A stretch of DNA of 45,803 bases, from assembly GCA_020860565.1 (NCBI GenBank), contig JAJBUA010000076.1, forward strand, positions 1 to 45,803, in the 5' to 3' direction. Of the stretch, positions 24,021-32,355 are shown in pieces. The notes below the pieces were generated by a model. It saw only the letters and a list, made by a program, of their open reading frames with translations. It did no database searches and had not been told where the DNA came from. Both the position numbers and the translations under genes were made by a program. The DNA is from Clostridiales bacterium (GTDB taxonomy: Bacteria; Bacillota; Clostridia; Lachnospirales; Lachnospiraceae). Numbering within the stretch: position 1 is the stretch's first letter; each line of letters begins with the position of its first letter.

Positions 24021-25565
24021 TTATTCCTGATTACAATTATCCACGCCCACACCCGGTTCCATCTGTCCTCCACATTTTCCTGCCTCTGCCTTCTCCAGAT
24101 ATTTTAATAAAATGATCAACCCACCATAATACAGCCCGATCTGCCAGGCCGCCGGCCGTCCCAGAACCAGATTTGCCATCGGCAGCTTCTGAAAAAAACG
24201 ACACAGCCAGTCATACCACAGCAGAATCACATGCGCCGTTCCTGCAAAGAAACGCGCTGCCATCCGGTTTCCAATCCCACACAATATTGTCAGAGTCCCC
24301 GAACCGATGACTCCGCCTACCAGCGGAAGTACCAGCAGATTGAGCACAATCCCGTAGAGTGGCAGCTGAAAATAATGATAGAGGATCACCGGCACAGTTG
24401 CCGCCTGCAGTGCCACAGACACCGGAAGGGTCTTCGACTCCTGCACCGCCGCAATCCCCGCTACCGCCGCAAAAGATAACTGGACTCCGGACTGAGTCAG
24501 CTGCCACGGGCTGTCCCAGAGGATCAGAAATCCTGCCACTCCAAGAGCTGTCAGCACATCATAGGTACGCCCCAGATATGCCGCCAGATATCCGCACAGT
24601 ACCATCACCAGTGCACGGACAGACGAAGCAGAACTCCCGGTCATCACACAGAAACTGACCAGCACGAGACAACCGGCCATGCCAGCAGTCCCATAACCGC
24701 CGCCCAGTCTGCGCAGCACCCCGTACACCGCCATACTGATCAGTGACAGGTGCAGTCCACTGATCGCAAGCAGATGCGCGATTCCGTTTCTTTGATAAAG
24801 ATCGCGAATCTCCGGATCCAGACCGCTCTTGTCTCCGAGCAGCATGGACTTAAGAACTCCCGCGTCCCTTTCATCCGCTGATTCATCCAGAATATCTCCC
24901 AGACAGGAAGACAGACGACGCAGCGCATCCCGGCATCGATCTCCCATTTTCTGTTTTCGATCGATAATCTCAAACTCCACTGCGCTCATGCGACAGCTCA
25001 GCTTCTGTGCCCGATAATAACTGCGATAATCAAACTGTCCCGGATTGCCCGCCGCTTCCACCGCGCTTACCTTTCCCTCCGCCCGCACCCGAAAGCCGAT
25101 CGACAACTCTCCGGTCAGGCTGCGATCCACATAAACCAGCAAACCGCGAAGCCATTCTCCCCGCTCAGACACCGCCGGCTGCAGCAGAAGCTCATACCGA
25201 TCCCCGCTCTCCCGGATACGTTCCACCACTCCGGTGAAACTGCATGTCTTCCCATCCAGATCAAACGCCGCTTCCTTTTCCCAGATCTGACGCTCCCATC
25301 CGCCGCGTATAACGCCGCAGAGGATAAAAAAGAGCAGAAGCCCCGCTTTTCGGACTCTGCTCTTCTTTCGTAACCGGAGAATGGATTTCGGATCTTCTTC
25401 TCCTGATTTTTTTGTTTTTTCTCTTCCCGCATTGCTCAAAACGTATCCGGCTATTACCGCCAGCGCGGCCACCGCCACGATCCTTACCGCCGTCTGATTT
25501 CGCAGGCCCAGCACCTCTCCAAGTACGAACCCTCCCGCAAATAAGAAAAGCGGTCGTTTTTCCAC
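24021..25565 (-). CDS. comEC: ComEC N-terminal part: DNA uptake channel
   Basis: A 514-residue membrane protein with the DUF4131/OB-like N region (TCSFTGVVERIRESG) and the Competence domain (LLGDKSGLDPEIRDLYQRNG, then IAHLLAISGLHLSLI), followed by several spans (VALQAATVPVILYHY). ComEC translocates single-stranded DNA across the membrane. Usual ComEC proteins are about 750-800 residues; this one ends after the channel spans at VDNCNQE, and the nuclease-like domain is a separate gene. It starts at GTG with GGAGGG upstream. It is in line with the GerMN and sensor kinase genes, 18 bases from the former. Confidence 0.9.
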   Translation of the reverse strand: MEKRPLFLFAGGFVLGEVLGLRNQTAVRIVAVAALAVIAGYVLSNAGREKTKKSGEEDPKSILRLRKKSRVRKAGLLLFFILCGVIRGGWERQIWEKEAAFDLDGKTCSFTGVVERIRESGDRYELLLQPAVSERGEWLRGLLVYVDRSLTGELSIGFRVRAEGKVSAVEAAGNPGQFDYRSYYRAQKLSCRMSAVEFEIIDRKQKMGDRCRDALRRLSSCLGDILDESADERDAGVLKSMLLGDKSGLDPEIRDLYQRNGIAHLLAISGLHLSLISMAVYGVLRRLGGGYGTAGMAGCLVLVSFCVMTGSSASSVRALVMVLCGYLAAYLGRTYDVLTALGVAGFLILWDSPWQLTQSGVQLSFAAVAGIAAVQESKTLPVSVALQAATVPVILYHYFQLPLYGIVLNLLVLPLVGGVIGSGTLTILCGIGNRMAARFFAGTAHVILLWYDWLCRFFQKLPMANLVLGRPAAWQIGLYYGGLIILLKYLEKAEAGKCGGQMEPGVGVDNCNQE

Positions 25566-25583
25566 GCAGCTTCATCCCTCCTG

Positions 25584-26516
25584 TCACTGCTGCAGATAAT
25601 CCAGATTTCGTTCAAAAAGATCATTCAGGGATACCGTTTCCCGGAACATGACATTCTGCTCTCCATTCACCGTGATCTGGATCCGGTTTACACTGGAAAG
25701 CTCTGACAATGAATTGACAATCGCGTAGATCGGAAGCTCAGCCGTCACCTCCAGAGCATTATTCAGAAACGATGAGCCAAAATTAATATAACAGATATTT
25801 TCATTCACCGAAATATTTAAAAGCTCCGTACCAGGCTCCAGCACCGGCTTTAATCCCCGGGCCTGGGGGCCGCTGATCAGCTGCTCTACCACGACCCGTT
25901 CCAGGGAATTGCTGATGTTATAGACGACCTGACGCTTCTCCGGGACCAGCTTTTCCCCTGTCTCATCCGCAAAATAAAGCGTAAGCTCCGTCTCCTCGTA
26001 CGCATTCACATCGCTGATGTTGTCGATAAAATCACTCGCGCTCAACATCCCGACCGGCATCCCGCTGCGATCCATCAGCGGTTGTTCCCCTGCATAAATA
26101 TTGATGAATTCCACACCCGCCACCTGCGTAAGTGTACGAACCAGCGCCGCCCGGCAGAGGATCTCCCGATCTGGCTTCATACTGGTATAATTATTATCAA
26201 AATACAGATAGAGTACGCTGTCCTCCCACTTATATCCCAGATATTCTGCCTTCCCCGAAAGAGCCGTCTGACAGTCCACGTCCGGCGGCACATTTAAAAA
26301 CTGCTCCATCAGCTCCTGAATCAGCGTCTCCGCGCTCTCTGTCCGCGTACGGTATTCCTGCGCCGCCATCCGGGTCCCGGATGAATTCAGATAATAAATC
26401 TGATAAAGCTGCTCCCCTTCCTGCGTCGGGTCGGCCTGCCCCAGGAGTTTTCCGCATCCCGACAATAACAAAAGCGCCGTAAACAGCACAATCATCTGTC
26501 TGCCGATTATCTTCAT
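25584..26516 (-). CDS. GerMN-domain lipoprotein
   Basis: A 310-residue lipoprotein. The signal peptide ends at LSGC, and two tandem GerMN domains follow. The first spans about residues 35-160 (YQIYYLNSSGTRM, LIQELM, TQVAGVEFINIY). The second spans about 175-305 (LTLYFADETGEKLVPEKR, VVEQLISGPQ, INFGSSFLNN). GerM proteins act in sporulation and germination at the cell surface, probably binding peptidoglycan or the SpoIIQ-IIIAH complex. It overlaps the sensor kinase gene by 4 bases (ATGA), so both are made together. YycH/GerM-like lipoproteins often modulate a nearby kinase; that is inference here. Confidence 0.88.
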   Translation of the reverse strand: MKIIGRQMIVLFTALLLLSGCGKLLGQADPTQEGEQLYQIYYLNSSGTRMAAQEYRTRTESAETLIQELMEQFLNVPPDVDCQTALSGKAEYLGYKWEDSVLYLYFDNNYTSMKPDREILCRAALVRTLTQVAGVEFINIYAGEQPLMDRSGMPVGMLSASDFIDNISDVNAYEETELTLYFADETGEKLVPEKRQVVYNISNSLERVVVEQLISGPQARGLKPVLEPGTELLNISVNENICYINFGSSFLNNALEVTAELPIYAIVNSLSELSSVNRIQITVNGEQNVMFRETVSLNDLFERNLDYLQQ

Positions 26517-27985
26517 CCCTGTCCTCCCGCCGACGCAATATATTTGAGCGGAATACGCAGCGTAAACGTGCTCCCCTCGCCCGGCCGGCTTGTAAGCTTA
26601 ATCGCACCTTTATGCATCAGCACCACATTCCGTGTGATCGCCAGTCCAAGTCCGCTTCCTCCCGTCTCGCGCGAACGGGTCTTGTCCACCCGGTAAAAAC
26701 GATCGAAAATTTTATTCTGCTCTTCCTCCGGGATCCCGATTCCCGAATCTGAGATCTTAATATAGAAGAACTTATGGTCAGCATCCACTGTTACGCGGAC
26801 CCAGCCGTTTTCTGTGTTGTATTTCACCGCGTTCTCTGCCAGATTCGTAATTGCCAGCGACACCTTTACCTCATCAATCTCCGCACTGACCTCCCGGATG
26901 CTCTCAAAAATCAGTTCTACTTTCTGGCGGTCGGCGATCGGACGCAGCCGCTTCAGTATCTGTTCTACCAGCAGATTGACATTAACGGTTGAGATGTTCA
27001 ATTCGGCATTAGACTTGTCCATTTTGACCAGTGCGAGCAGGTCGTTGATAATCTGCGTCTCACGATCAATCTCATGTGAAATATCCTCCATGAACTCCTG
27101 GTACAGTTCTGTCGGGACATCCTCCATCCCCATCAGGGAATCCGCCAGTACGCGGATCGAAGTAATCGGAGTCTTCAGCTCATGGGAAACATTGGAAACA
27201 AACTCCTGGCGCGACTCATCGATTTCCCGCAGCTTGGTAATCGTCTGCTCAACGGATTCGGAGATTTTTAAAGTCTCCCTGTAAGTGCTCGTCGTAATAT
27301 CTGTATCCAGAAACCCTTCAGCCACCAGATCCAGCTTCTTCTGCAATTCCTCAAACGGTGTAAAGAGCACACGAACCGCCACAAACGCCGCCATTACCAG
27401 AATAATCAGCGTCAGTACCTGAAAAAAGGATGCCCGGTCCATCACCTTATCCAGCAGATTGATGATACTTTCTGTTGATACCGTAATCACCAGCACTCCG
27501 TCGATGCCTTTATCATCCGTATTATCATAAACCGGCAGCGTCTGGATGAAATAATTTTTCTGCGAATTATACTTGCTGCTGTTTTCCCCCTGAAAACAGC
27601 GGATCACTTCCTCCGCCACCATCAGCCGGTTTTCCGCGATATGAAAGGTGTCCTGAACAATCCGGAAATCCCGGTCCACCACGACGATCCTTCCGTTGTA
27701 CACATCCGCCATCGTCTCGATCTCACTGTCCAGAGAGGGCACTCCTCCCTCCTCCCAGAAATACCGCAGCCGCGTCATCTTGCTGCTCACAATCCTGCAC
27801 TGATTCTGAATCTCGACCATCCTTGCGTCGATCTCATTCTGCTGCACCGAACGGATGATCGTCTGTGCACAGAAAAATGTCGGAATACAGCCAAATAAAA
27901 GCAGCAGAAAAAATATTACCACCCGCATCCGCAGGACAATCTTTCGTTTCCATGGCCGGAATCCGGCCGTCAGTCTGTGTCCCAT
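26513..27985 (-). CDS. Sensor histidine kinase
   Basis: A 490-residue membrane histidine kinase. Two spans (about residues 18-38 and 185-205) flank an extracellular sensor domain. A HAMP-like segment (VLFTPFEELQKKLDLVAEG), the dimerisation box SHELKTPITSIR with the phospho-His, the N box NLAENAVKYN, the G1 box DSGIGIPEEEQNKIFDRF and the G2 box GGSGLGLAI follow. It resembles the PhoR/WalK group. The adjacent genes contain no response regulator. The best candidate is the OmpR-type regulator at 37026-37724, some 9 kb away. Confidence 0.92.
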   Translation of the reverse strand: MGHRLTAGFRPWKRKIVLRMRVVIFFLLLLFGCIPTFFCAQTIIRSVQQNEIDARMVEIQNQCRIVSSKMTRLRYFWEEGGVPSLDSEIETMADVYNGRIVVVDRDFRIVQDTFHIAENRLMVAEEVIRCFQGENSSKYNSQKNYFIQTLPVYDNTDDKGIDGVLVITVSTESIINLLDKVMDRASFFQVLTLIILVMAAFVAVRVLFTPFEELQKKLDLVAEGFLDTDITTSTYRETLKISESVEQTITKLREIDESRQEFVSNVSHELKTPITSIRVLADSLMGMEDVPTELYQEFMEDISHEIDRETQIINDLLALVKMDKSNAELNISTVNVNLLVEQILKRLRPIADRQKVELIFESIREVSAEIDEVKVSLAITNLAENAVKYNTENGWVRVTVDADHKFFYIKISDSGIGIPEEEQNKIFDRFYRVDKTRSRETGGSGLGLAITRNVVLMHKGAIKLTSRPGEGSTFTLRIPLKYIASAGGQG

Positions 27986-28005
27986 ATCCTTCCTTTTCTT
28001 TGCCG

Positions 28006-28872
28006 CTAACAGGTAATCATTTTACTGCATGCCACGCCCAGAGAACCGGGGCCGATATGACATGCGGTATTTAACGAAAGAGGAGCGATGTGAATCTCCC
28101 CCGTCCTGGGAAACCGTCCGCGGATCTCCTTCGCAAAATCTTCCGCCATCTCACGATTCTGGGTATGAGCAATCGCGATCCGGCTATGCTCCGCCTCCGG
28201 ATCACCAAAGCGGCTCTCCAGATCATGGGCCAGAGCGGAAAGCATAACCTCCCGGCCCTGTTTCATCGTGCGTGCCCGCGAAAAAGCGTCTACTTTTTCC
28301 CCCTGGATCTGCAGCACCGGTTTGATCCTCAACAGCGTGCCAAGCGCGGCAGCTGTCGGCGTAATACGCCCTCCTCGTTTCAGATATTTCAAAGTGTCAA
28401 CCGTAATATAGATACTGGAATCAAATTTCCCCTTTTCCAGAATCTCGCGCACGTTTGCCGCTCCATACCCTCTCTGTACCAGTTCGCACGCATCCAGCAC
28501 CGACTGCCGCTGGGTCACAGACACCCGCTGGTTATTGACAACCTGCACGCGGCCATCGTAATCCTCCGCCACCAGCTCCGCTGTCTGAAATGCGCCGCTT
28601 AAACCGCTTGAAAGCGGGATATATACAATCTCATCGTACTCTTTTAATATCTCATCCCATCGGTCACTGAGCTCCTGCGGTGAAGTCTGAGACGTGCTGA
28701 TCTCGACATTCTCCGCCATTCTCTCATAAAACTCATCATTTGTGAGGGTAACGCCGTCCTCGTACTCTTTACCGCCAATAATAAACGGCATCGGAATCAC
28801 AAAGATTCCCAGTTTTTTCGCTTGCGCCTGTGAAATCCCGCTGCTGCTGTCTGTACCGACCGCTGTCCTCAT
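28006..28872 (-). CDS. DegV family fatty-acid-binding protein
   Basis: A 288-residue DegV protein. It starts VGTDSSSGIS, with the TSQTSP loop at about residue 60, IPLSSGLSGAF, and RGGRITPT, all family signatures. DegV (FakB-like) proteins bind fatty acids and present them to a FakA kinase for incorporation into lipids. No fakA is in the window. It sits 20 bases before the sensor kinase gene and may be co-transcribed. The C-terminus ends in a short CSKMITC tail. Confidence 0.93.
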   Translation of the reverse strand: MRTAVGTDSSSGISQAQAKKLGIFVIPMPFIIGGKEYEDGVTLTNDEFYERMAENVEISTSQTSPQELSDRWDEILKEYDEIVYIPLSSGLSGAFQTAELVAEDYDGRVQVVNNQRVSVTQRQSVLDACELVQRGYGAANVREILEKGKFDSSIYITVDTLKYLKRGGRITPTAAALGTLLRIKPVLQIQGEKVDAFSRARTMKQGREVMLSALAHDLESRFGDPEAEHSRIAIAHTQNREMAEDFAKEIRGRFPRTGEIHIAPLSLNTACHIGPGSLGVACSKMITC

Positions 28873-28964
28873 AAATCAAATATCCTTTCTGATTTTGTTA
28901 CAATCTTCTCCTGATTTTATCATAATCATCCGGTAAATAAAAGGGGCATTTTCCGGCTTCTGTC

Positions 28965-28993
28965 TGGACGAATCCACAATTCTGTTTTATAAT
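28965..28993 (+). promoter_or_regulatory. Predicted promoter of the zinc-ribbon membrane protein
   Basis: TGGACG (28965-28970), a 17-base spacer and a perfect TATAAT (28988-28993). It is placed 89 bases before the ATG at 29082 and faces away from degV. Confidence 0.5.
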
Positions 28994-29081
28994 CGACGAT
29001 AATGATTCAGGATTTGTCCGGATACCCCGCGGCTGATTCTTTCAATCAGATACAAAATCAGACTCTCAGGAGGAATCAATC

Positions 29082-29795
29082 ATGCCTTATTGCCCGAAAT
29101 GCGACATGGAATTTGTCCAGGGAATTACCATATGCAGCGACTGCGGCGGACCCCTGTATGAATCAAAAGAAGAAGCCGAAGCCGCCATGAAAAAAGAATG
29201 GATGGATCAACAGGCGCAGACCGAAGCGCTGAGAGAATTATCCCGGCAGATATCCGAAGAACAGCAGGAAGAAAATCCGCAAGAGGAGAATCCTGAGGAC
29301 AGCCAGTCCTCATACCGGCATGTCTATGTAAGTAAATCTCAGCAATACGATGATTATCAGTCATCCGCTGCTGCTTTTTATCTGGTGGGCGGTATCCTGC
29401 TTGCCGTCTCAGTCCTGGGACTGGCAGGCATACTTCCGCTGCCATTCTACGGCCTGTCACGATACATCAGTCTCGGCGCGATGGCAGCAATCGGACTTGC
29501 GTGCCTCTTTTGGGCCGTCCAATCCTCCCGGACAGCCAGAACCGTACAGGGACAGATCAGCCAGGAGGAAGAAACCACAAAAGCACTGATTGACTGGTTT
29601 TTATCCAGTTATACCGCCGACGGACTGGATCAGCAGATTCTCTCCGAAACTCCCGGCGAACTTACACCGGAAGAACAGAGCCTGAAACGGTTTTCCCTGA
29701 TCCAGGATCTGATCATCACCAACCACGATATTATTGATCAGTCCTATGTTGATCTTCTGTCAGAGGAAATTTACGATAAGATGTTCGAAAACTGA
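29082..29795 (+). CDS. Zinc-ribbon membrane protein of unknown function
   Basis: A 237-residue protein. An N-terminal zinc ribbon (MPYCPKC, then CSDCGG) is followed by a Glu/Gln-rich coiled region to about residue 75 and two hydrophobic segments (about 96-118 and 124-146). A cytosolic helical tail follows, rich in acidic residues and ending EEIYDKMFEN. AGGAGG precedes the ATG. The layout recalls other zinc-ribbon membrane proteins in this window (850-3927 and 41756-42742). It stands alone, convergent with the Asp23 gene across the terminator at 29855-29884. Function not recognised. Confidence 0.8.
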   Translation: MPYCPKCDMEFVQGITICSDCGGPLYESKEEAEAAMKKEWMDQQAQTEALRELSRQISEEQQEENPQEENPEDSQSSYRHVYVSKSQQYDDYQSSAAAFYLVGGILLAVSVLGLAGILPLPFYGLSRYISLGAMAAIGLACLFWAVQSSRTARTVQGQISQEEETTKALIDWFLSSYTADGLDQQILSETPGELTPEEQSLKRFSLIQDLIITNHDIIDQSYVDLLSEEIYDKMFEN

Positions 29796-29854
29796 GAACC
29801 AACAGACCAGATTTTCATCAAAAGATATTGCAGGAGATATCAACTAACCATTTT

Positions 29855-29884
29855 GTCCCAGACAGATTTCCCCCTGTCTGGGAC
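29855..29884. terminator. Bidirectional terminator
   Basis: An 11-bp perfect stem (GTCCCAGACAG / CTGTCTGGGAC) with an 8-base loop, flanked by TTTT on both sides. It separates two convergent genes. Confidence 0.9.
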
Positions 29885-29896
29885 TTTTATCCGCCC

Positions 29897-30298
29897 TTAC
29901 GCACCCTCCGGCAGCGTAATCCCACAGATTTTAATATTCACATCCGTCACCGCAAGCCCTGTCATGTTCTCAATCGCATTCTTCACACGCTCCTGCACAT
30001 TCTCACTGACCTCCGGAATCGGATATCCATATTTCAGATTCAAAGAAAGATCGACCGACACCTGCGCTCCGGCCACATCCACCTTCACACCGCGGGAAAG
30101 ATTCTTCATACCAAGACGACTGACCAGATTATTGGTCACATTTCCCTCCATCGATTTGACCCCTTCCGCCTCCGTAGCCGCAAGCCCGGCAATAATCGCC
30201 ACCACCTCATCCGCAATCCGGATCTCACCGCCCTCGTTCTTCTCCATTTTTTCTTTCTCAACCGTCTTCGAAATCTTCTTTTCTTCTTTATCTGCCAC
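29897..30298 (-). CDS. Asp23/Gls24 family envelope stress protein
   Basis: A 133-residue Asp23/Gls24 protein. The signature starts IRIADEVVAIIAGLAATE, then VKVDVAGAQVSVDLSLNLKYG and VQERVKNAIENMTGL with VNIKICGI. A charged lysine/glutamate leader of about 25 residues precedes it. The start GTG at 30298 has GGAAGGAG 8 bases upstream and is preferred to the ATG at 30322, which lacks one. This family (YqhY, AmaP partners) often lies near the spoIIIA and acc genes, as here. The role is membrane or envelope homeostasis. Confidence 0.88.
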   Translation of the reverse strand: MADKEEKKISKTVEKEKMEKNEGGEIRIADEVVAIIAGLAATEAEGVKSMEGNVTNNLVSRLGMKNLSRGVKVDVAGAQVSVDLSLNLKYGYPIPEVSENVQERVKNAIENMTGLAVTDVNIKICGITLPEGA

Positions 30299-30411
30299 AG
30301 CCGTATCTCCTTCCTGCCGCATCTCAAAACGCTACATCTCCAGTATAACAAACCTCTCTGTTTTTTCATAGGGGTAAATTTATATTACTTCTTTAACATT
30401 CCAGTACCGTA

Positions 30412-30480
30412 GTCCCATATAAAACAATATCTGTAGAGGACATTTTTCACGTCGGCACTTAGTGAGCCGGATGCTTTTCC
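30412..30480 (-). repeat. Half copy of the dispersed palindromic repeat
   Basis: The reverse complement matches the right half of the complete copy: 45 of 46 bases are identical over 30435-30480, corresponding to 20051-20096, and then the arm diverges. The left half is absent. Its edge lies one base after the spoIIIAH stop codon, so the element or its deletion boundary sits exactly at the gene end. Confidence 0.8.
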
Positions 30481-30481
30481 A

Positions 30482-31201
30482 TCACTCCTCCAAATTGAGC
30501 AGCGTAATCACAATACTGTCCGCCGCCACCATCGTCTTCCTCTTCACAATATCCTCAATCTGCGCCCTCTCCTGATCACTGATCGCCGCCGCATTGATCA
30601 CCACATCAACCTTCCCCTCACTGAGGCTCACCACCGGATCCGCAAACCCCTTTGCCTGAAGCAGCGTCTCGGCAGCGTTTTCCTTTTCCGCGATCTCTGT
30701 CATCGTGATCATATTCTGGATCGCCTCCTGTTTGGCCGACGCCTCGATGCTGGCATTGTTGATAATATTATTCAGTGTCTCTTTATTACGCGCGCGGATC
30801 TGCTCCCGGTTGAGCTGCACGCCGGCTATGTAATCCGAGACGGTCATGCCGTTCGTCAGCACAGCTTCTCCCGGATTATCGATTCCCGTTTCACTGCTGA
30901 TCTCCTCACCGGCATCCCAGCTGTCAATCTCAGCCAGGGACTCGGCCTCTTCGATCTCCCCTTCCATCTCATAAGCAGCAAGATTTTCCTGATAAAGATC
31001 CTCTTCAGAAATGTCTCTGCTGCCCGCCTCGTACACCAGCGATTCTTCTCCACCTTCCAGTTCCTCTTTTCCGGCATAGTTTAAATAGCCGGCCGCGGCA
31101 ATCATCACTGCAAGAGTAGTGATCACAATCTGATTTCTGCGGAACAGCCGTTTCACGTTGTCTTTGCCGGCATCTTTTTTCTCTCTTTTTCTGAATCTCA
31201 T
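30482..31201 (-). CDS. spoIIIAH: Stage III sporulation protein AH
   Basis: A 239-residue SpoIIIAH. It has one N-terminal span (residues about 25-45, IVITTLAVMIAAAGYLNYAG), an acidic linker and a C-terminal ring-forming domain (REQIRARNKETLNNIINN, then VSLSEGKVDVVINAA), related to YscJ/FliF. It pairs with forespore SpoIIQ to form the channel across the intermembrane space. The ATG at 31201 has GGAG 8 bases upstream. It is the last gene of the operon; the half repeat lies directly after it. Confidence 0.93.
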   Translation of the reverse strand: MRFRKREKKDAGKDNVKRLFRRNQIVITTLAVMIAAAGYLNYAGKEELEGGEESLVYEAGSRDISEEDLYQENLAAYEMEGEIEEAESLAEIDSWDAGEEISSETGIDNPGEAVLTNGMTVSDYIAGVQLNREQIRARNKETLNNIINNASIEASAKQEAIQNMITMTEIAEKENAAETLLQAKGFADPVVSLSEGKVDVVINAAAISDQERAQIEDIVKRKTMVAADSIVITLLNLEE

Positions 31202-31214
31202 GGCTGACACTCCT

Positions 31215-31835
31215 TTATTCCACCCGCTTTAACACTTTTATCTTATGTGCCGGAAGTCCGAATAATGCTTCCATTGCGGCGGAAATTTCAGCCTGAACCG
31301 AAGGGCTGTCCCCTCCCTGCGCACTGATGATGATCCCCGACACCTCCGGATAGAACTCTTTCGTCAGCATGGGTTCCTCTGCCCCTTCCCTTTCGACAAC
31401 GACCGTCTGAACCTCCTTCTCTTCACTGACAACACGGCGAAGTTCATCGCCGTCTCCGCTTTCCTCTGTCGAGGAAGAACTGCTCTCATCCGTCTGCCAG
31501 ATCTTCTCCGATGAGGATTTTAAGACGACCATCACATCGACCTCTCCCACGCCCGATACTTTTCGCAGAATCTGCCGGATCCGGTTCTCCAGCGCTTTTT
31601 CATACGTTTCCTGGCCGCCGGTGTCCTCGGAACCGTTTCGGAAAACCGTTACCGTATCGATCGTTTCCCCGTCCACTTGGGCAATTCCGGTCATTACGCG
31701 GTCGCTTTCTGCGGCTGCTTCCTTTTTCCCTGCACTCAGCCACTCCATGGGAAAAGCGAGAATACACAGAATCAAACCCATCGTTAATAAAAAAATCCAT
31801 TTCTCTTTACCGGTCAGTGATTTGAATTTCGACAT
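31215..31835 (-). CDS. spoIIIAG: Stage III sporulation protein AG
   Basis: A 206-residue SpoIIIAG. It has one span (about residues 12-30, WIFLLTMGLILCILAF) and a C-terminal ring-building domain with LENRIRQILRKVSGVGEVDV and ISAAMEALFGLPAHKIKVL. It forms the large ring of the feeding-tube complex in the mother cell membrane. The start at 31835 has GGAGGAG 4-5 bases upstream and overlaps spoIIIAF by 29 bases. An upstream in-frame ATG at 31922 lacks a ribosome site. Confidence 0.93.
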   Translation of the reverse strand: MSKFKSLTGKEKWIFLLTMGLILCILAFPMEWLSAGKKEAAAESDRVMTGIAQVDGETIDTVTVFRNGSEDTGGQETYEKALENRIRQILRKVSGVGEVDVMVVLKSSSEKIWQTDESSSSSTEESGDGDELRRVVSEEKEVQTVVVEREGAEEPMLTKEFYPEVSGIIISAQGGDSPSVQAEISAAMEALFGLPAHKIKVLKRVE

Positions 31836-32343
31836 TTGACTCCTCCAGATTATAATCCGCACTGATCTTCCTGCGAAGCCAAAGTACGCCCGCGTTTCCA
31901 TCCTTCTTTTCTGCATCGGCACAAACCTGCAGAGTTATCTCAGTCACCTTTCCAAAATCCTCCTCTGACTCATCCGCAGCAATTGTCACACGGCAATCTC
32001 TCACCTCATAACCGTTTTCCATGGCCATTTCGCTGACCGTTCCGGCAATCACCGACTCATATCGCCGGATCAGCCGCGTAAGCTGCTCTCGCTCCGCTCC
32101 CAGCATCTCTTCTTTTAATTCTTTTGCCTCATCCTGAAACTCCAGTTCCTGAAACGCACGGACCAGCGATTGCGAAATCCCCGCCCGATCCGTCAGTGGT
32201 GAAATTACCAACAGCAGCAGGATCAGCCCGGCAAATAAATGGATATACTTCCCATAACTTTTCTCCGGAATCAGCTGATCCAGCACAGACAGGAAAATGA
32301 GATAACCGGTCAGGTTTCGCAGCCATTGAAAAACTTCTTCCAC
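31807..32343 (-). CDS. spoIIIAF: Stage III sporulation protein AF
   Basis: A 178-residue SpoIIIAF. Two N-terminal spans (residues about 10-27 and 34-50; YGKYIHLFAGLILLLLVI is the typical second one) precede a soluble domain resembling the ring-building motif. It starts at GTG with GGAGGG upstream. The 3' end overlaps spoIIIAG by 29 bases, suggesting coupled translation. Confidence 0.92.
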   Translation of the reverse strand: MEEVFQWLRNLTGYLIFLSVLDQLIPEKSYGKYIHLFAGLILLLLVISPLTDRAGISQSLVRAFQELEFQDEAKELKEEMLGAEREQLTRLIRRYESVIAGTVSEMAMENGYEVRDCRVTIAADESEEDFGKVTEITLQVCADAEKKDGNAGVLWLRRKISADYNLEESNVEIQITDR

Positions 32344-32355
32344 AGTCCCTCCTGC

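Noticed and set aside
30391-30397. CTTTAAC, resembling the island promoter element
   Set aside because: Only seven bases match and the TTNACC half is missing, so it is probably chance.
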